A stretch of DNA of 64,000 nucleotides from Oscillatoria nigro-viridis PCC 7112 (GTDB lineage Bacteria > Cyanobacteriota > Cyanobacteriia > Cyanobacteriales > Microcoleaceae): positions 124,001-188,000 of the forward strand of contig NC_019730.1 of assembly GCF_000317475.1 (NCBI RefSeq), read 5' to 3'. The notes beneath the pieces are model-generated. The model saw nothing but the letters and a program-made list of their open reading frames with translations, did not search any database and was not told the DNA's origin. A program made the translations under genes and the position numbers. Each line of letters begins with the position of its first letter. Within the stretch, counting starts at the first letter, position 1. Shown piece after piece: positions 8,240 through 17,093 of the stretch.

Positions 8240-9905
8240 GGGCTTACTGAATAAGTTAGGAAAAATCGCGATCGCAATTAATGGGCAATTCAAGCTCGGC
8301 AAAACATAACTTTTTGTTGACTATAACTTGCCCAGTTATAGCTTTTAATAATCATTGAACCATAAATAGGTGTGATTTTTGGTTTTTGACATAAAAACAC
8401 ACAAAAAACCCGTCTTAACCAGGTAGCAAGGTTCATCACTAAAAAAGTAATAGCAATAGCTGTTTCCGAAGTATTATCAAGCTTTGCCATCACTCGATTC
8501 AAGCTAAATCTTCTTTTACCTTGTCCAAATTTGCCCTCAATAGAGTTACGAATTCTTTCATCTTCCCAGGCTTGTTTCTTGGTTTCCTTACTAACAATTG
8601 CTGGTGGCCTTCCTAAAGGGGGGCCACTAATTCTAATTCCTCTTTCTTTACACCAGGCTCGATTTTCCCTGGTTCGATAAATGCGATCGGCATGGACTGA
8701 TTCTGGATAGCATCCTGTGTAAATTTTAAATGCTTCAAATGAGTGCTTTTAAGTCTCCTGATTCGTTAAAGTTATCCCAACTTATCCGGTCTAAAAATAC
8801 ATATCCTTCACTGCAACTCGCTGACAGTTTAGCTCCAAACTCTACGGGTTTTCCTGCTTTTCCTCTAACAATGGGACGGATGTGCGGTTGGCTTAAACTT
8901 ACCCCAACTGTCCGATATACTCTGTTTTTTATTTTCCAATAACCAGAGTTGTTGGCGATAGACTTCTGTGAGAACTAGCAAGGTTTTATATTGCTTTTTG
9001 GTCAAACTTTGTAGGGTGGCACCTGATTCGATTAGCTGTTCAATATTAGCGAGGTTTCTTTTGATATATTGCAGTTGTTTTTTAAGGGCTTGGATTTTTT
9101 GTTTCGTTTAGGTCGTCGTTGTTTTGCTACTGCTAAGTAGTCTTTCCTGGCTATTTTCCGGTAGGTTCTGGGTTTTTTATTGATTTTTACTTTGAGGGAT
9201 TTATAGAGAATATCGATGATTTTTTCGGTATGAACTCTGGCTCGGTTTAATAGCCCTAAGTCGGTGGGATAGCTAATATCTGCTGGAGCACAGGTCGCAT
9301 CTATGACTAATTTTTCTTGATTGGTTAATTCATTTTTTGCGTCCGAATCCTTTTTTTTTCGGGCGGTTTTGGGGTGGTTTCGCGCATTTTTTCCACCATC
9401 CGTTCGTTCACTTTCTTGATTAAGTTTGCACTGATTCGCTGCCGAAAGTGGACTAATAATGATGGATCAAATGGGGGTTCATTACTGTATGTTGATTGAC
9501 CTATAAAGTATTGCAGGTATGGGTTTTCTCGGATCTGTTCTACTGTTTCTATGTCGCTGATTCCCAGCTTTTCTTTGATAATTAATGCCCCTAATGCCAT
9601 CCTAAATGATGCAAGCGGGTGCTCCCATTTCGGTCGGAAAATTTGCAGCATATTCTGATTCAAATTCTAACCAAGGAATTAGTTGGGTCATTTTTACCCA
9701 ACGGTTATCTTCTGACAATCTTCCTTCAAAGGGGAGTTCAAAGTCGGATGGGGAGCTTGGGGCAAGCTCAGCTTTTCTATACACGATCGCAGGTGGTGAT
9801 GCACGGGTTTTGACTGATTATACCTGTTTTTCACGGCGACCCTTACTACTTTTTTGTTCGGAAAACCCATACACTGTTTACTTTTCTCACTGATTCAGCA
9901 AGCCC
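8240..9905 (-). mobile_element. IS5-like insertion sequence, copy A
   Basis: 1666 bp with ends GGGCTTACTGAATAAGTTAG at 8240 and, from 9905 on the other strand, GGGCTTGCTGAATCAGT. A 6-bp target duplication TATGTA lies at 8234-8239 and 9906-9911. It sits inside the MITE, which is inside the IS1-like element. Two homopolymer runs are each one base shorter than in copy B (near 9351-9359 and 9104-9109), which accounts for the 2-bp length difference. Confidence 0.9.
8290..9784 (-). pseudogene. IS5-like transposase, copy A, multiply frameshifted
   Basis: Read from 9784 downward: an N-terminal frame starting MYRKAELAPSSPSDFELPFE, then a frame starting near 9663 with MALGALIIKEKLGISDIETV, broken again at the shortened poly-A run near 9355. 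The catalytic part VIDATCAPADI follows, then further shifted segments down to a C-terminal frame (FGQGKRRFSLNRVMAKLDNT) ending at 8290. The family is the IS5/IS1182-like group of DDE transposases. Three of the breaks are shared with copy B; the poly-A break is unique to this copy. Confidence 0.85.
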
Positions 9906-10768
9906 TATGTAAGAAATCGCCAAAAAGGTTATGCAGTAATAGTTTGCCGAAAAGTTGATCAAAATAGAACTATCAGAAAATCAAACCTTTGCCAACTCGG
10001 GCTTTTGGCTGTTTCGACTGTAGACCAAGCATAGCAAGTTCGGTAGAGCCACACAATCTTCCAAGGATACTCAGATGAAATTAAAGCGCAATGTTTGAAA
10101 ATGTATGTCAACGGCATGAAATTTCGAGGTATTGAGCGCGTCACAGGAGTCCATCACACCACCGTCATTAATTGGGTCAGACAAGTAGGAGAACGCCTAC
10201 CGTCCGCCTATGACGAGCGAGACCACTCCAGAAGTGGGGGAGTTGGATGAACTAGAAACTTTTGTAGGGCAAAAAAAAATCTGGTTGTGGACAGCAGTAG
10301 ACCACTTTAAGCCAGGAATTTTAGGGTGGGTTTTGGGCGACCGAGCGTGCGAAGACCTTTGCCCCCTTGTGGGAGCTTGTAGCAACATGGAATTGTTCTT
10401 TTTATGTCACGGACGGCTGGCCAGTCTATCCAGGATTTATTCCAGATGGAGATCAGAGCCCACCGCAAGACTTACATGACCAGGGTAGAAGGTGAAAACA
10501 CACGGTTACGGCATTACGCAAGCCCGACTGCATCGCAAGACACTTTGTTATTCACTCGTCAGAGGAAATGCTGAGACACTCGATCAGATTGTTGCTACAC
10601 TACCTCAAGTTCTGGGATGTGCCAATTCCTCAATGATTCATGGCATCATTCAGCAACGCCTACCTTGTCGTTGCAATCCCCAACTTTTTTCCACTCTCGC
10701 GTCCAATAAACCAGTCTGCGAAACAGTCCTACATTTCACCACTTAATATCTGCCAGTTAAACGTCAAT

Positions 10769-11716
10769 TTAAGGATGCAGTTGCGACTTAAATGTCAACT
10801 GCTTGAGTTCTTCTTGATTCCAGTTGCCGAACTTGGCGGCAGCTTCGTAGGTGCTTTGCAAGAACTCTAACAACATCTGATCCGGTGATTCTGCCTCACG
10901 GACAGCATCATAGGGCAAAATAAACTCGCCCAATTCTTGACTGTAAAATGCAGCATCGGGACGAATCGTAGCCTGCTTAAACCCATCGGGTTCTGGGTAC
11001 GCATAGGAATAAAACGCTGGGTATGATAATCCGGCTCCGGGCCAAAATCCGGCACTACTGACTTCCTGGGAATAGGCTTCCTGCGCCACTGCATCCGGTA
11101 GATTTGGCACCCCTCCCGGATGCTCAGGAGCCGATCGCCCAGAAAAGCGAGTCACTGCTAAATCAAAACTCCCCCAGAAAAAATGAACCGGACTAACCTT
11201 GCCGGAAAAATGTGAGCGAAATTCTCGAAAGACGCGATCAGACTGTAGCAGCACTCGCCAGCATCGATTGGCATAGTCTGCATCATAAGCAGCATGGGTT
11301 TCATCCTGCTCAAATCGAATGGGATCTGGAACTTCATTCGGTTTGGTGTTGATGGTGATGTGAAGATCTAATTCTCTCAGAGTTTCCATCACAGTCTGAT
11401 AAAAATCAGCAACAGAGCGAGGGTAGAGGGCGATCGCCCGTCTTGCCCCTTCACTGGTTTGAATCAGCAACTCATGATCAATGAAATCAAAGTCGATTTG
11501 AAAGATCCGGCTGCCATAGGGAATCGTGGAAGTGGTCAGTCCCCGAACGGTTAGATAGAGGGGAATATGCCAGGAATGATTAATCCACGGAGTTTGGGCT
11601 AATCGGATTTTGCCGATGATTTGAGTCCACATGTGCAAGGTGGCATAGGTCTCTTGCCATGCGTCCAGGGGTAAACTCGGCCAAATATCTGTTAGGGCAG
11701 GCTGATTTGACATCAT
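10769..11716 (-). CDS. DUF5996 family protein
   Basis: I recognise this as DUF5996, a family of unknown function, from WPSLPLDAWQETYATLHMWT at the N-terminus, the HSWHIPLYLTVRGLTT segment and the C-terminal LEFLQSTYEAAAKFGNW. It has 315 residues and no signal peptide or membrane segment. GAGGAAA in front of ATGATG places the start at 11716 (or 11713); the longer frame to 11791 would run into the upstream gene. It is the last gene of a minus-strand cluster with the UBP zinc-finger gene 32 bases upstream. A deleted remnant of a second DUF5996 gene lies at 47191-47334. Confidence 0.85.
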   Translation of the reverse strand: MMSNQPALTDIWPSLPLDAWQETYATLHMWTQIIGKIRLAQTPWINHSWHIPLYLTVRGLTTSTIPYGSRIFQIDFDFIDHELLIQTSEGARRAIALYPRSVADFYQTVMETLRELDLHITINTKPNEVPDPIRFEQDETHAAYDADYANRCWRVLLQSDRVFREFRSHFSGKVSPVHFFWGSFDLAVTRFSGRSAPEHPGGVPNLPDAVAQEAYSQEVSSAGFWPGAGLSYPAFYSYAYPEPDGFKQATIRPDAAFYSQELGEFILPYDAVREAESPDQMLLEFLQSTYEAAAKFGNWNQEELKQLTFKSQLHP

Positions 11717-11748
11717 GGTTTCCTCGCGAGTAGAAAAGGGGCGCGCGC

Positions 11749-12024
11749 TCAATAGTTCTTCTGTTGTTCGTCGGTAAAACACCACAGCCATTGTTCTCCC
11801 AATTCGGCTGAACTAATCACCGCATGTCCACTTTCTTCGTAATGGCGGCGAGCGTGTTGATTTTTAGACGAGTCGCAGCACAGCATTTTGCCGCAGGTTT
11901 GACAAATTCTCAAGTGAACCCAGCGAGCGCCAACTCGCAGGCATTCCTCACAGCGGAATACCGGGTAATTGGCTTTTGAAATCATAGTCTCTAGCGTCAG
12001 TTCGTTCAGGTGTTGACAAGACAT
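11749..12024 (-). CDS. UBP-type zinc-finger protein
   Basis: A 91-residue protein with the ZnF-UBP pattern: Cys3/His5 at the start, CEEC, CQTCGKMLCC, then HARRHYEESGH. In eukaryotic deubiquitinases this domain binds free ubiquitin tails. Bacterial stand-alone versions are common, with an unknown ligand and probably a structural or adaptor role. It lies 32 bases upstream of the DUF5996 gene on the same strand and only 36 bases downstream of the ABM-domain gene, so the three probably form one transcript. Cytoplasmic, no membrane segment. Confidence 0.87.
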   Translation of the reverse strand: MSCQHLNELTLETMISKANYPVFRCEECLRVGARWVHLRICQTCGKMLCCDSSKNQHARRHYEESGHAVISSAELGEQWLWCFTDEQQKNY

Positions 12025-12060
12025 GGAAGATTCCTGTGAATGTGCAAGATATGTACTCGA

Positions 12061-12639
12061 TCAAATGGGATACAGCCATTTGCGAAAAAGTTGGGTGAGG
12101 CGCGGCATAATCACGTAGGTCAGCAGGGCAACCGTTAGACCTGTAACCAACAACGTTCTGAGCAATACCGGAAGCCCCGCTAGGAGTGGTACTAGCAAAC
12201 GATTGAGAATAGATATCGTAAAAAACACTGCCAGCCATGTGACGATCGCCATTTTGTAGCGCGGGGGTGGAGCCTTCATCGGCTTGTCAGGAAGCGTAAA
12301 CCAGGTTTCCAGCCCAGTCAGGGTTTGAATTGCTTCTGGCTTTTCAATTAAGGGTTGTAGTCGCTCAATCCATTCTTGCCGAATATCTGATTCAATCCAG
12401 GTTTTGAGATTGTTGTAGCAATCGAACTTGAGAATGACCACGTATTCAGGATGATCATGATCACGAGGTCGAATCGTGCTGACACCTAAATGTCCCTTGA
12501 ATTTTCGTGCATCTGCGGCGATGCCATGAAACCATGCTTCATAACCTTGTTCACGTCCTGGTCTCACGATATGAGAAATCACGGCGGTGACTAGATAGTT
12601 TTCTTGACTGGTATTGCTCGCCAATGGTTCTTCCAACAT
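12061..12639 (-). CDS. ABM-domain monooxygenase-like protein with two C-terminal membrane helices
   Basis: Residues 15-115 match the antibiotic-biosynthesis-monooxygenase (ABM) fold: VTAVISHIVRPGREQGYEAW, then GHLGVSTIRP and YVVILKFDCYNNLKTWIES. Two hydrophobic helices follow (about residues 128-148 and 152-174), placing the domain at the inner membrane, and the chain ends with a basic tail. ABM proteins oxidise quinol-like aromatics or act as small redox or signal-degrading enzymes; the actual substrate is unknown. The gene is first in a minus-strand run with the UBP and DUF5996 genes. Confidence 0.85.
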   Translation of the reverse strand: MLEEPLASNTSQENYLVTAVISHIVRPGREQGYEAWFHGIAADARKFKGHLGVSTIRPRDHDHPEYVVILKFDCYNNLKTWIESDIRQEWIERLQPLIEKPEAIQTLTGLETWFTLPDKPMKAPPPRYKMAIVTWLAVFFTISILNRLLVPLLAGLPVLLRTLLVTGLTVALLTYVIMPRLTQLFRKWLYPI

Positions 12640-12708
12640 AGAATTTAACAGTCGGGGAAATTGGATGGTTAAAACAGAAAAACAGCTCTTACCGTGCCTG
12701 TATAGACT

Positions 12709-14265
12709 CTAAAACTGAAACGTCATCCGAATAATGCCAACAAAAATCGTGTCATTATTGCTGTTGTGTTCAGGGTTGGTAATGACGATTACACCAGGAG
12801 TGATTGAGAGATGGTAGTTCATTTGAAACCGGTAGAAGATTTCAAAGTGCAATGAGGTGCTAAGATCGATTACTCCAAACTGATTGCTGATCACTCTAGG
12901 CGGTTGTCCAAAAACAAAACCTAATAAGTTTCCTTCCTTACCCAAATCTGGAAATCCAAAATTAACTGCGTAGTAAAAAATCTCAGCAGTAGGAGCATTG
13001 GAGAGGTCTTGCGCCGATGCCCGGAGATATCCTATCCATCCTCCCAATCTGAAAGCAGGGTTAACGAGCCAGGAAGCCGTAAGACTATAGCTATCCCCAA
13101 CAATGCTGGTACTGTTTCCATTAAACGGATCATTGGTAATGGCACTACTTGTACCAATATCAATCGAATTCAAAGAACGAGCATAGGTTAAGCCCAAACT
13201 TAAGGATTCTGTGGGTTTGAGTGTCAGTTGTGCTAAGGCAGAGTAAGAACCATCAAATAATCCAGCTCCCGCAGTCGGGTTGTTGGCGTTACTAGCAAGA
13301 TAAACCAGTGTCAAATTGATGGCTGAGTTAAAGTTATGGTTGATACCAACACCTGTCCCACCTGTTTCTTCACGATAGATAGGGCTACGCACCCCAAATG
13401 CGGAAATCGAACCTCTGCCATCACTTCCCAATAGAGGGTTAATCGTATCAACCACATCAAACAAAGTGCCCTGGGCGATCGCAGTCACCCTAGTATCTGA
13501 CCCGATGGGAAATTGATAATAAAGTTGATTGAGAATGAACTGATTGTCTGTATTACCATCAAAACTTAGGCGAGCCATATTGGTTCCTGTGGCTGCTCTA
13601 AAGTTTGGAATATTACCAGCCTGAAATCGAATTCTCAGTAAATCTTGCCCCGTAAAACTGGTGTCCGAGATCAACCGCGCACGACCGCTAAAAATGATAG
13701 TGTCACCGATCTCACCCCTAGAACCAGGTGTGTCTCCTGCTGGTACAGCTATATCACTACCAAATGCACCGCTCACAGCAAAAACGACCTCTCCAGTCAA
13801 TTTTGTTGTAGGGGAGAATAGCTGAGACTCTAATCGAGTTGTGCGGGTTTCTAAGGAATCTACCTGTCCACGCAATATTGAGAGTTCTGATGCAAATTCC
13901 GCTTGAAGTCTTTGTAGTGTTTGTAGATTTTCTCTTTCCGCCAGATCTACTGTTGCACTGGCTAGTAGCTGATTTAGCCGATCTAGACAAGCATTTAGCC
14001 CAGCAGCAAACTCATAACGAGTAATGGCTCGATTGCCCTGAAATAGTTGATTTGGAGAACCAACCATACAGTCGTAGCGATCGACTAAGGCTTGTAATGC
14101 TGCAAATGCCCAATCGGTAGGTTGCACATCAGCCAGTTGATTCACAGAGGTGACTTGACCTTGCAAGGTATCCTGGGCAATGGCAGACTCAACCAGGGAT
14201 GGGTGAATCAGAGAGCCTCCAAAGAGCAGACACGATGAGAGAATCGACTGAAAGAGAAGTTTCAT
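12709..14265 (-). CDS. Iron-uptake-type outer-membrane porin (SLH + OprB)
   Basis: 518 residues. An N-terminal signal peptide (MKLLFQSILSSCLLFGGSLI, cleavage near residue 30) is followed by an SLH domain (about 45-105, DVQPTDWAFAALQALVDRYD), a short coiled coil (about 108-148, LQAEFASELSILRGQVDSLE) and a carbohydrate-selective-porin-type beta barrel to the terminal FVGIIRMTFQF, which ends in the aromatic residue required for outer-membrane insertion. This is the cyanobacterial major porin family, implicated in iron and small-solute entry. It sits between the ABM-UBP-DUF5996 group and the isochorismatase genes on the same strand, with gaps that suggest its own promoter. Confidence 0.93.
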   Translation of the reverse strand: MKLLFQSILSSCLLFGGSLIHPSLVESAIAQDTLQGQVTSVNQLADVQPTDWAFAALQALVDRYDCMVGSPNQLFQGNRAITRYEFAAGLNACLDRLNQLLASATVDLAERENLQTLQRLQAEFASELSILRGQVDSLETRTTRLESQLFSPTTKLTGEVVFAVSGAFGSDIAVPAGDTPGSRGEIGDTIIFSGRARLISDTSFTGQDLLRIRFQAGNIPNFRAATGTNMARLSFDGNTDNQFILNQLYYQFPIGSDTRVTAIAQGTLFDVVDTINPLLGSDGRGSISAFGVRSPIYREETGGTGVGINHNFNSAINLTLVYLASNANNPTAGAGLFDGSYSALAQLTLKPTESLSLGLTYARSLNSIDIGTSSAITNDPFNGNSTSIVGDSYSLTASWLVNPAFRLGGWIGYLRASAQDLSNAPTAEIFYYAVNFGFPDLGKEGNLLGFVFGQPPRVISNQFGVIDLSTSLHFEIFYRFQMNYHLSITPGVIVITNPEHNSNNDTIFVGIIRMTFQF

Positions 14266-14432
14266 TGAGAATCAATCCCCTCAAAACACGGCATTTCTTG
14301 GCAATTTTCGGCAGCAGTCACCTTGGCTAGGAGCGATCGCCAGAGATCGTTCCTAGCCTCCACGAAATCATCCAGTGCTGCTTCAATGCTGCAAATGAAC
14401 TGGATCTCTGAGCAATGACAACATCTACTCAG

Positions 14433-15095
14433 TTACACACGAGTCATGAGGCGTTCACGATTGGCAGAGCCAGCATTTGATGTTGCTGCATAGCTCGTCA
14501 TTAGGTTTTTGTAGTCAGGAATAAACTCTGCAAGGAGATTACCTAGCCCTTCAATATCGTTACGCCAATCACGGTGCAATTCACAAACAACGCTAAACCA
14601 ATTGACCAACTGAGCGCCAGCACGAGACATCCGATCCCAAGCTGCATCGCGGCAGGCTTCATCGAAGGTGCCAGAGGCATCAGTGACAACAAAAACGTCA
14701 TACCCTGCCTCCAATGCTGAAAGCGCGCAAAAAGTGACACAGACATCCGTGACAATTCCGGCAATAATCAATTGCTTCTTACCCGTTGCTTCTACGGCTT
14801 TAACAAATTCCTCATTGTCCCAAGCGTTGATCTGTCCGGGGCGCGGAATGAAGGGAGCATCAGGAAACTTCTCCTTCAGTTCCGACAGGATGACTCCATT
14901 GGGACCGTCCTCAAAGCTAGTAGTCAAAACAGTAGGCAGGTTGAAAAACTTGGCTATACTTGCTAGCGCTAGGACATTATTTTTGAAGTCAGCAGCACCA
15001 ATATCCCGCACAAGCGAGAATAGTCCAGTTTGGTGATCCACCAGTAAAACCGCAGCATTATTCTTGTCTAGACGATTGTACTTGAATGTAGACAT
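14433..15095 (-). CDS. Isochorismatase-fold cysteine hydrolase (YcaC-like)
   Basis: 220 residues. The catalytic Asp20 lies in LLVDHQTGLF and the nucleophile Cys119 in GIVTDVCVTF; the cis-peptide and DASGTFDEACRDAAWDRM region are typical of the YcaC subgroup. These hydrolases act on amide or ester bonds of small molecules; the native substrate is unknown. Its 5' leader (15104-15150) is nearly identical to that of the next upstream isochorismatase gene, so the two are probably co-regulated but separately transcribed. The proteins are only distantly similar, so this is not a fresh tandem duplication of the coding part. Confidence 0.9.
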   Translation of the reverse strand: MSTFKYNRLDKNNAAVLLVDHQTGLFSLVRDIGAADFKNNVLALASIAKFFNLPTVLTTSFEDGPNGVILSELKEKFPDAPFIPRPGQINAWDNEEFVKAVEATGKKQLIIAGIVTDVCVTFCALSALEAGYDVFVVTDASGTFDEACRDAAWDRMSRAGAQLVNWFSVVCELHRDWRNDIEGLGNLLAEFIPDYKNLMTSYAATSNAGSANRERLMTRV

Positions 15096-15103
15096 TAGGT
15101 AAT

Positions 15104-15150
15104 TCTCCTATTTGAGTGATTGGTGAATGAGGAATTGCAGGATGGAATCA
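15104..15150 (-). promoter_or_regulatory. Shared leader of isochorismatase genes, copy 1
   Basis: The stretch TCTCCTATTTGAG(T/C)GATTGG, then GAATGAGGAATTGCAG, is repeated nearly base for base at 15961-16008. On the coding strand it ends with the AGGAG ribosome-binding site just upstream of the start codon. Two genes with diverged proteins but conserved leaders suggest a functional regulatory site or a shared origin by recombination. Confidence 0.55.
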
Positions 15151-15257
15151 GGGATAAGAGAGTTTCTGTCCCTAACCTGCTGTTTGTCATAGCAGGGACG
15201 AAGACTGTGTTTAGAGAGTATTTCCCTCGCTAATCTTCTGGTGGCAATGGGATTTTA

Positions 15258-15956
15258 CTATCGACCCATGAAGATGGAGGAATTGCTGACCTGGACAGGT
15301 TTGCCGTCCGCTGGAGGGGTTGTTGCAAGGAGCTGAAGTTCCCATGCAAGGGCAACCGCACTAGCACCGCCATGCTCAAGAAGAATCTCTGATACACCCG
15401 CAGATGTTTCTGTGCGTGCCCAGTCACGTTGCCATTCAGCAAGTACAGCCATCCAGTTGATTGGAACTGCACCAGCCTGAACCATCCGGCGAACCGCCAT
15501 GTCATGAGCTTCCGTAGTAACACCGCCCGAAGCATCGGTAACGATGAATACGTCATAACCTTCACCCAGCGCCTGGATTGCTGGCATTGCGAGACAAATC
15601 TCGGTCCAAAGCGCAGCAAGTATAAGTTGCTTGCGGCCACTTTTCTTCACTATATCTGTCACATTTGGATCTTCCCAGGTATTGATGAAAGTGCGGTTAA
15701 TCGGTTTTTGATCGGGAAAAACATCCTGTAGTCCCTTAATGATATAACCCCCTCTTTCTTCAATGACTGTGGTCAGGATTGTGGGTACGTTGAACACCTT
15801 TGCTGATTTGGCAAGACCAATAACATTGTTAATGATCATCGTAGGTTCATGGCTGTTCAAGTTGGTGAACTGATAGGGCTGATGGTCAATCAGTACCAGG
15901 ATGCTATCTTCTGGACGAAGCAGTCCTTCTAGACCGATTTTTTGATTTTTAGACAT
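15258..15956 (-). CDS. Isochorismatase-fold cysteine hydrolase, second gene
   Basis: 232 residues. Asp24 lies in LVLIDHQPYQF and the nucleophile Cys121 in ALWTEICLAMPA; the DASGGVTTEAHDMAVRRM region follows. It is longer at the C-terminus than the downstream paralogue and belongs to the YcaC-like hydrolase subgroup often clustered with pirin and SDR genes. The start at 15956 has AGGAG upstream within the leader described at 15961-16008. A substrate cannot be named from sequence. Confidence 0.9.
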   Translation of the reverse strand: MSKNQKIGLEGLLRPEDSILVLIDHQPYQFTNLNSHEPTMIINNVIGLAKSAKVFNVPTILTTVIEERGGYIIKGLQDVFPDQKPINRTFINTWEDPNVTDIVKKSGRKQLILAALWTEICLAMPAIQALGEGYDVFIVTDASGGVTTEAHDMAVRRMVQAGAVPINWMAVLAEWQRDWARTETSAGVSEILLEHGGASAVALAWELQLLATTPPADGKPVQVSNSSIFMGR

Positions 15957-15960
15957 TGAA

Positions 15961-16008
15961 CTCTCCTATTTGAGCGATTGGTGAATGAGGAATTGCAGAA
16001 TGAAATCA
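15961..16008 (-). promoter_or_regulatory. Shared leader of isochorismatase genes, copy 2
   Basis: Partner of 15104-15150, with the same 5'-leader sequence ending in the ribosome-binding site. Differences are single substitutions only. Confidence 0.55.
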
Positions 16009-16192
16009 AAAGCTAAACATCTCTGCTTGTGCTTTTAAATGAAACGTCTGTTTACCCTCAAGGGTTGATGACGTAAGCGATCGCGCCATGAACTGAGTCT
16101 GCAAGACAACCCCAAATTTCACCACTTAAGATCCGTGAGTTAAGCATAGAGTTAAGGTGTTCGCGTCGCGTGCCCAAAGGGCGATCGCTTCA

Positions 16193-16348
16193 CTATGAAA
16201 TTGCTCCTAATGCTTTCAACGTCGCTGCTTGAGCGTACGTTAATCCAGTTGCACCTTGAATATTCATGCCTTCAAGCATGGAACCGTGCAATTTACTTGC
16301 TCGATCCATTTGCATGACTGTTTGCACAAATTCAATATAGGGGGTCAC
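16193..16348 (-). pseudogene. 3' fragment of an unidentified gene (repeated in inverse orientation at 24.9 kb)
   Basis: An open stretch of 51 codons ends ...MNIQGATGLTYAQAATLKAL then GAIS and a stop at 16193-16195. The GANxxGxTGLT style recalls the end of pentapeptide-repeat proteins. Its middle part (IEFVQTVMQMDRASKLHGSM) is repeated almost exactly on the plus strand near 24908-24975, where the end is different. I take both as decayed copies of one gene. The rest of 16010-16440 holds only repeat-like DNA. Confidence 0.45.
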
Positions 16349-16478
16349 CTTCAAGCTGTCGCCTATAGCAAGTTAAATTTTTTACAGTGCAAATTGATAG
16401 ATTAACTGTTCCATCGCAGAGTAGAAGGCTGGCTCTAACTTAAGTTAGAATCCGAATTCGATCGAAAGTACATTCATA
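16271..16478. repeat. Inverted repeat, left arm (partner 24774-24978)
   Basis: About 200 bp matching, with substitutions and a few gaps, the reverse complement of 24774-24978. It includes the palindrome TAACTTAAGTTA, the end of the WD40 frame and the MDRASKLHGSM fragment. It flanks the WD40-kinase-regulator segment on its left side. Confidence 0.7.
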
Positions 16479-16943
16479 CAATTGATCGACCATCAATGTC
16501 TGAATGCAAAATCCGGTAGCGATGTCCCACACTTTAAGGGTGCGATCGTTACTGCTACTGATTAAAAACTGACCATCTGGGCTAAAGCTGACTGACGTGA
16601 CCCAACTGGTGTGTTCGTGCAAGACGTTCAAACAAGATCCAGTTTGCAGATTCCAGAGCCGAATAGTCCGATCGCCACTGCCACTCGCTAATAGTTGATT
16701 ATCAAGGCATACAGCAACCGACCAGATCCCACCCGTATGTCCCCGCAAGACTTTTACACTTTCACCAGTTTGTAGATTCCAGACTCGGATGGTTCGATCA
16801 AAATTACCGCTGATTAGCTGCCGATCGTGGGCTGCAAATGCTAAAGTGAAAACCCCTCCTGTATGCCCCTGCAATACATACCGACACACCCCAGTAATAC
16901 GGCTCGCCGTCAGAGTATCTCTGCCTTCCAGGCTATTTCCCAT
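16440..16943 (-). CDS. WD40-repeat protein, short (possibly C-terminal remnant)
   Basis: 167 residues with three clear WD40 repeats: GHTGGVFTLAFAAHDRQLIS...IRVWN, GHTGGIWSVAV...IRLWN and EHTSWVTSVSFSPDGQFLIS...LKVWD. Each carries the GH and WD/WN dipeptides. A closed propeller needs about seven blades, so this is either half of a dimeric propeller or the tail of a larger protein, perhaps of the kinase-WD40 type common in cyanobacteria. The gene runs divergently from the giant kinase, whose start lies about 150 bases away. The last ten residues recur in a plus-strand remnant after the response regulator (24778-24810). Confidence 0.75.
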   Translation of the reverse strand: MGNSLEGRDTLTASRITGVCRYVLQGHTGGVFTLAFAAHDRQLISGNFDRTIRVWNLQTGESVKVLRGHTGGIWSVAVCLDNQLLASGSGDRTIRLWNLQTGSCLNVLHEHTSWVTSVSFSPDGQFLISSSNDRTLKVWDIATGFCIQTLMVDQLYECTFDRIRILT

Positions 16944-17093
16944 GCCCTTGCCTCACACCAGTCTGATTGGCTACTGAGTTGAGCAATTACAAGTCAAGAT
17001 ATAAAGAGCTACACAAGGAGCTTTATAGTCTGGAGCTTGGCAAGCGATATACTTTGGGAAACGGATGACAGTCCTTTATCGAGGGAGCATTCA

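Larger units (their letters stand above)
8217..10050. mobile_element. MITE of about 162 bp, split by an IS5-like element
   Basis: The terminal repeats are GGTTCTACCGAACTTAGTATG at 8217 and, on the other strand from 10050, GGCTCTACCGAACTTGCTATG (18 of 21 identical). An 8-bp target duplication ACACAATC flanks it at 8209-8216 and 10051-10058. Removing the inner IS5-like element leaves only about 162 bp with no coding capacity. It is therefore a non-autonomous element mobilised by an IS with matching ends, which is not in this window. Confidence 0.8.
8103..10636 (+). pseudogene. IS1 family transposase, interrupted and frameshifted
   Basis: The 5' part (8103-8216) encodes MKCPECGSSHIRKNGKMRGK and the rest of the InsA zinc-binding head; it stops at the nested MITE. 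After the second ACACAATC target copy the frame resumes at 10059 as FQGYSDEIKAQCLKMYVNGM and GIERVTGVHHTTVINWVRQV, the helix-turn-helix. It then continues through [20 protein letters not shown] (the IS1 catalytic region) to YLKFWDVPIPQ and a stop at 10634-10636. Besides the insertion there are further frameshifts near 10200, 10345 and beyond 10450. The element cannot make its own transposase. Confidence 0.85.
8064..10660 (+). mobile_element. IS1-like insertion sequence carrying two nested insertions
   Basis: The ends are inverted repeats: GGCGTTGCATAATAGTGAT at 8064 and the complement of 10660 inward, GGCGTTGCTGAATGATGCC. Without the nested DNA (8217-10058) the element is about 755 bp, the normal IS1 size. 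It carries InsA- and InsB-type coding sequence on the plus strand. I could not find an 8-9 bp target duplication outside the ends, so later rearrangement of a flank is possible. Confidence 0.8.
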
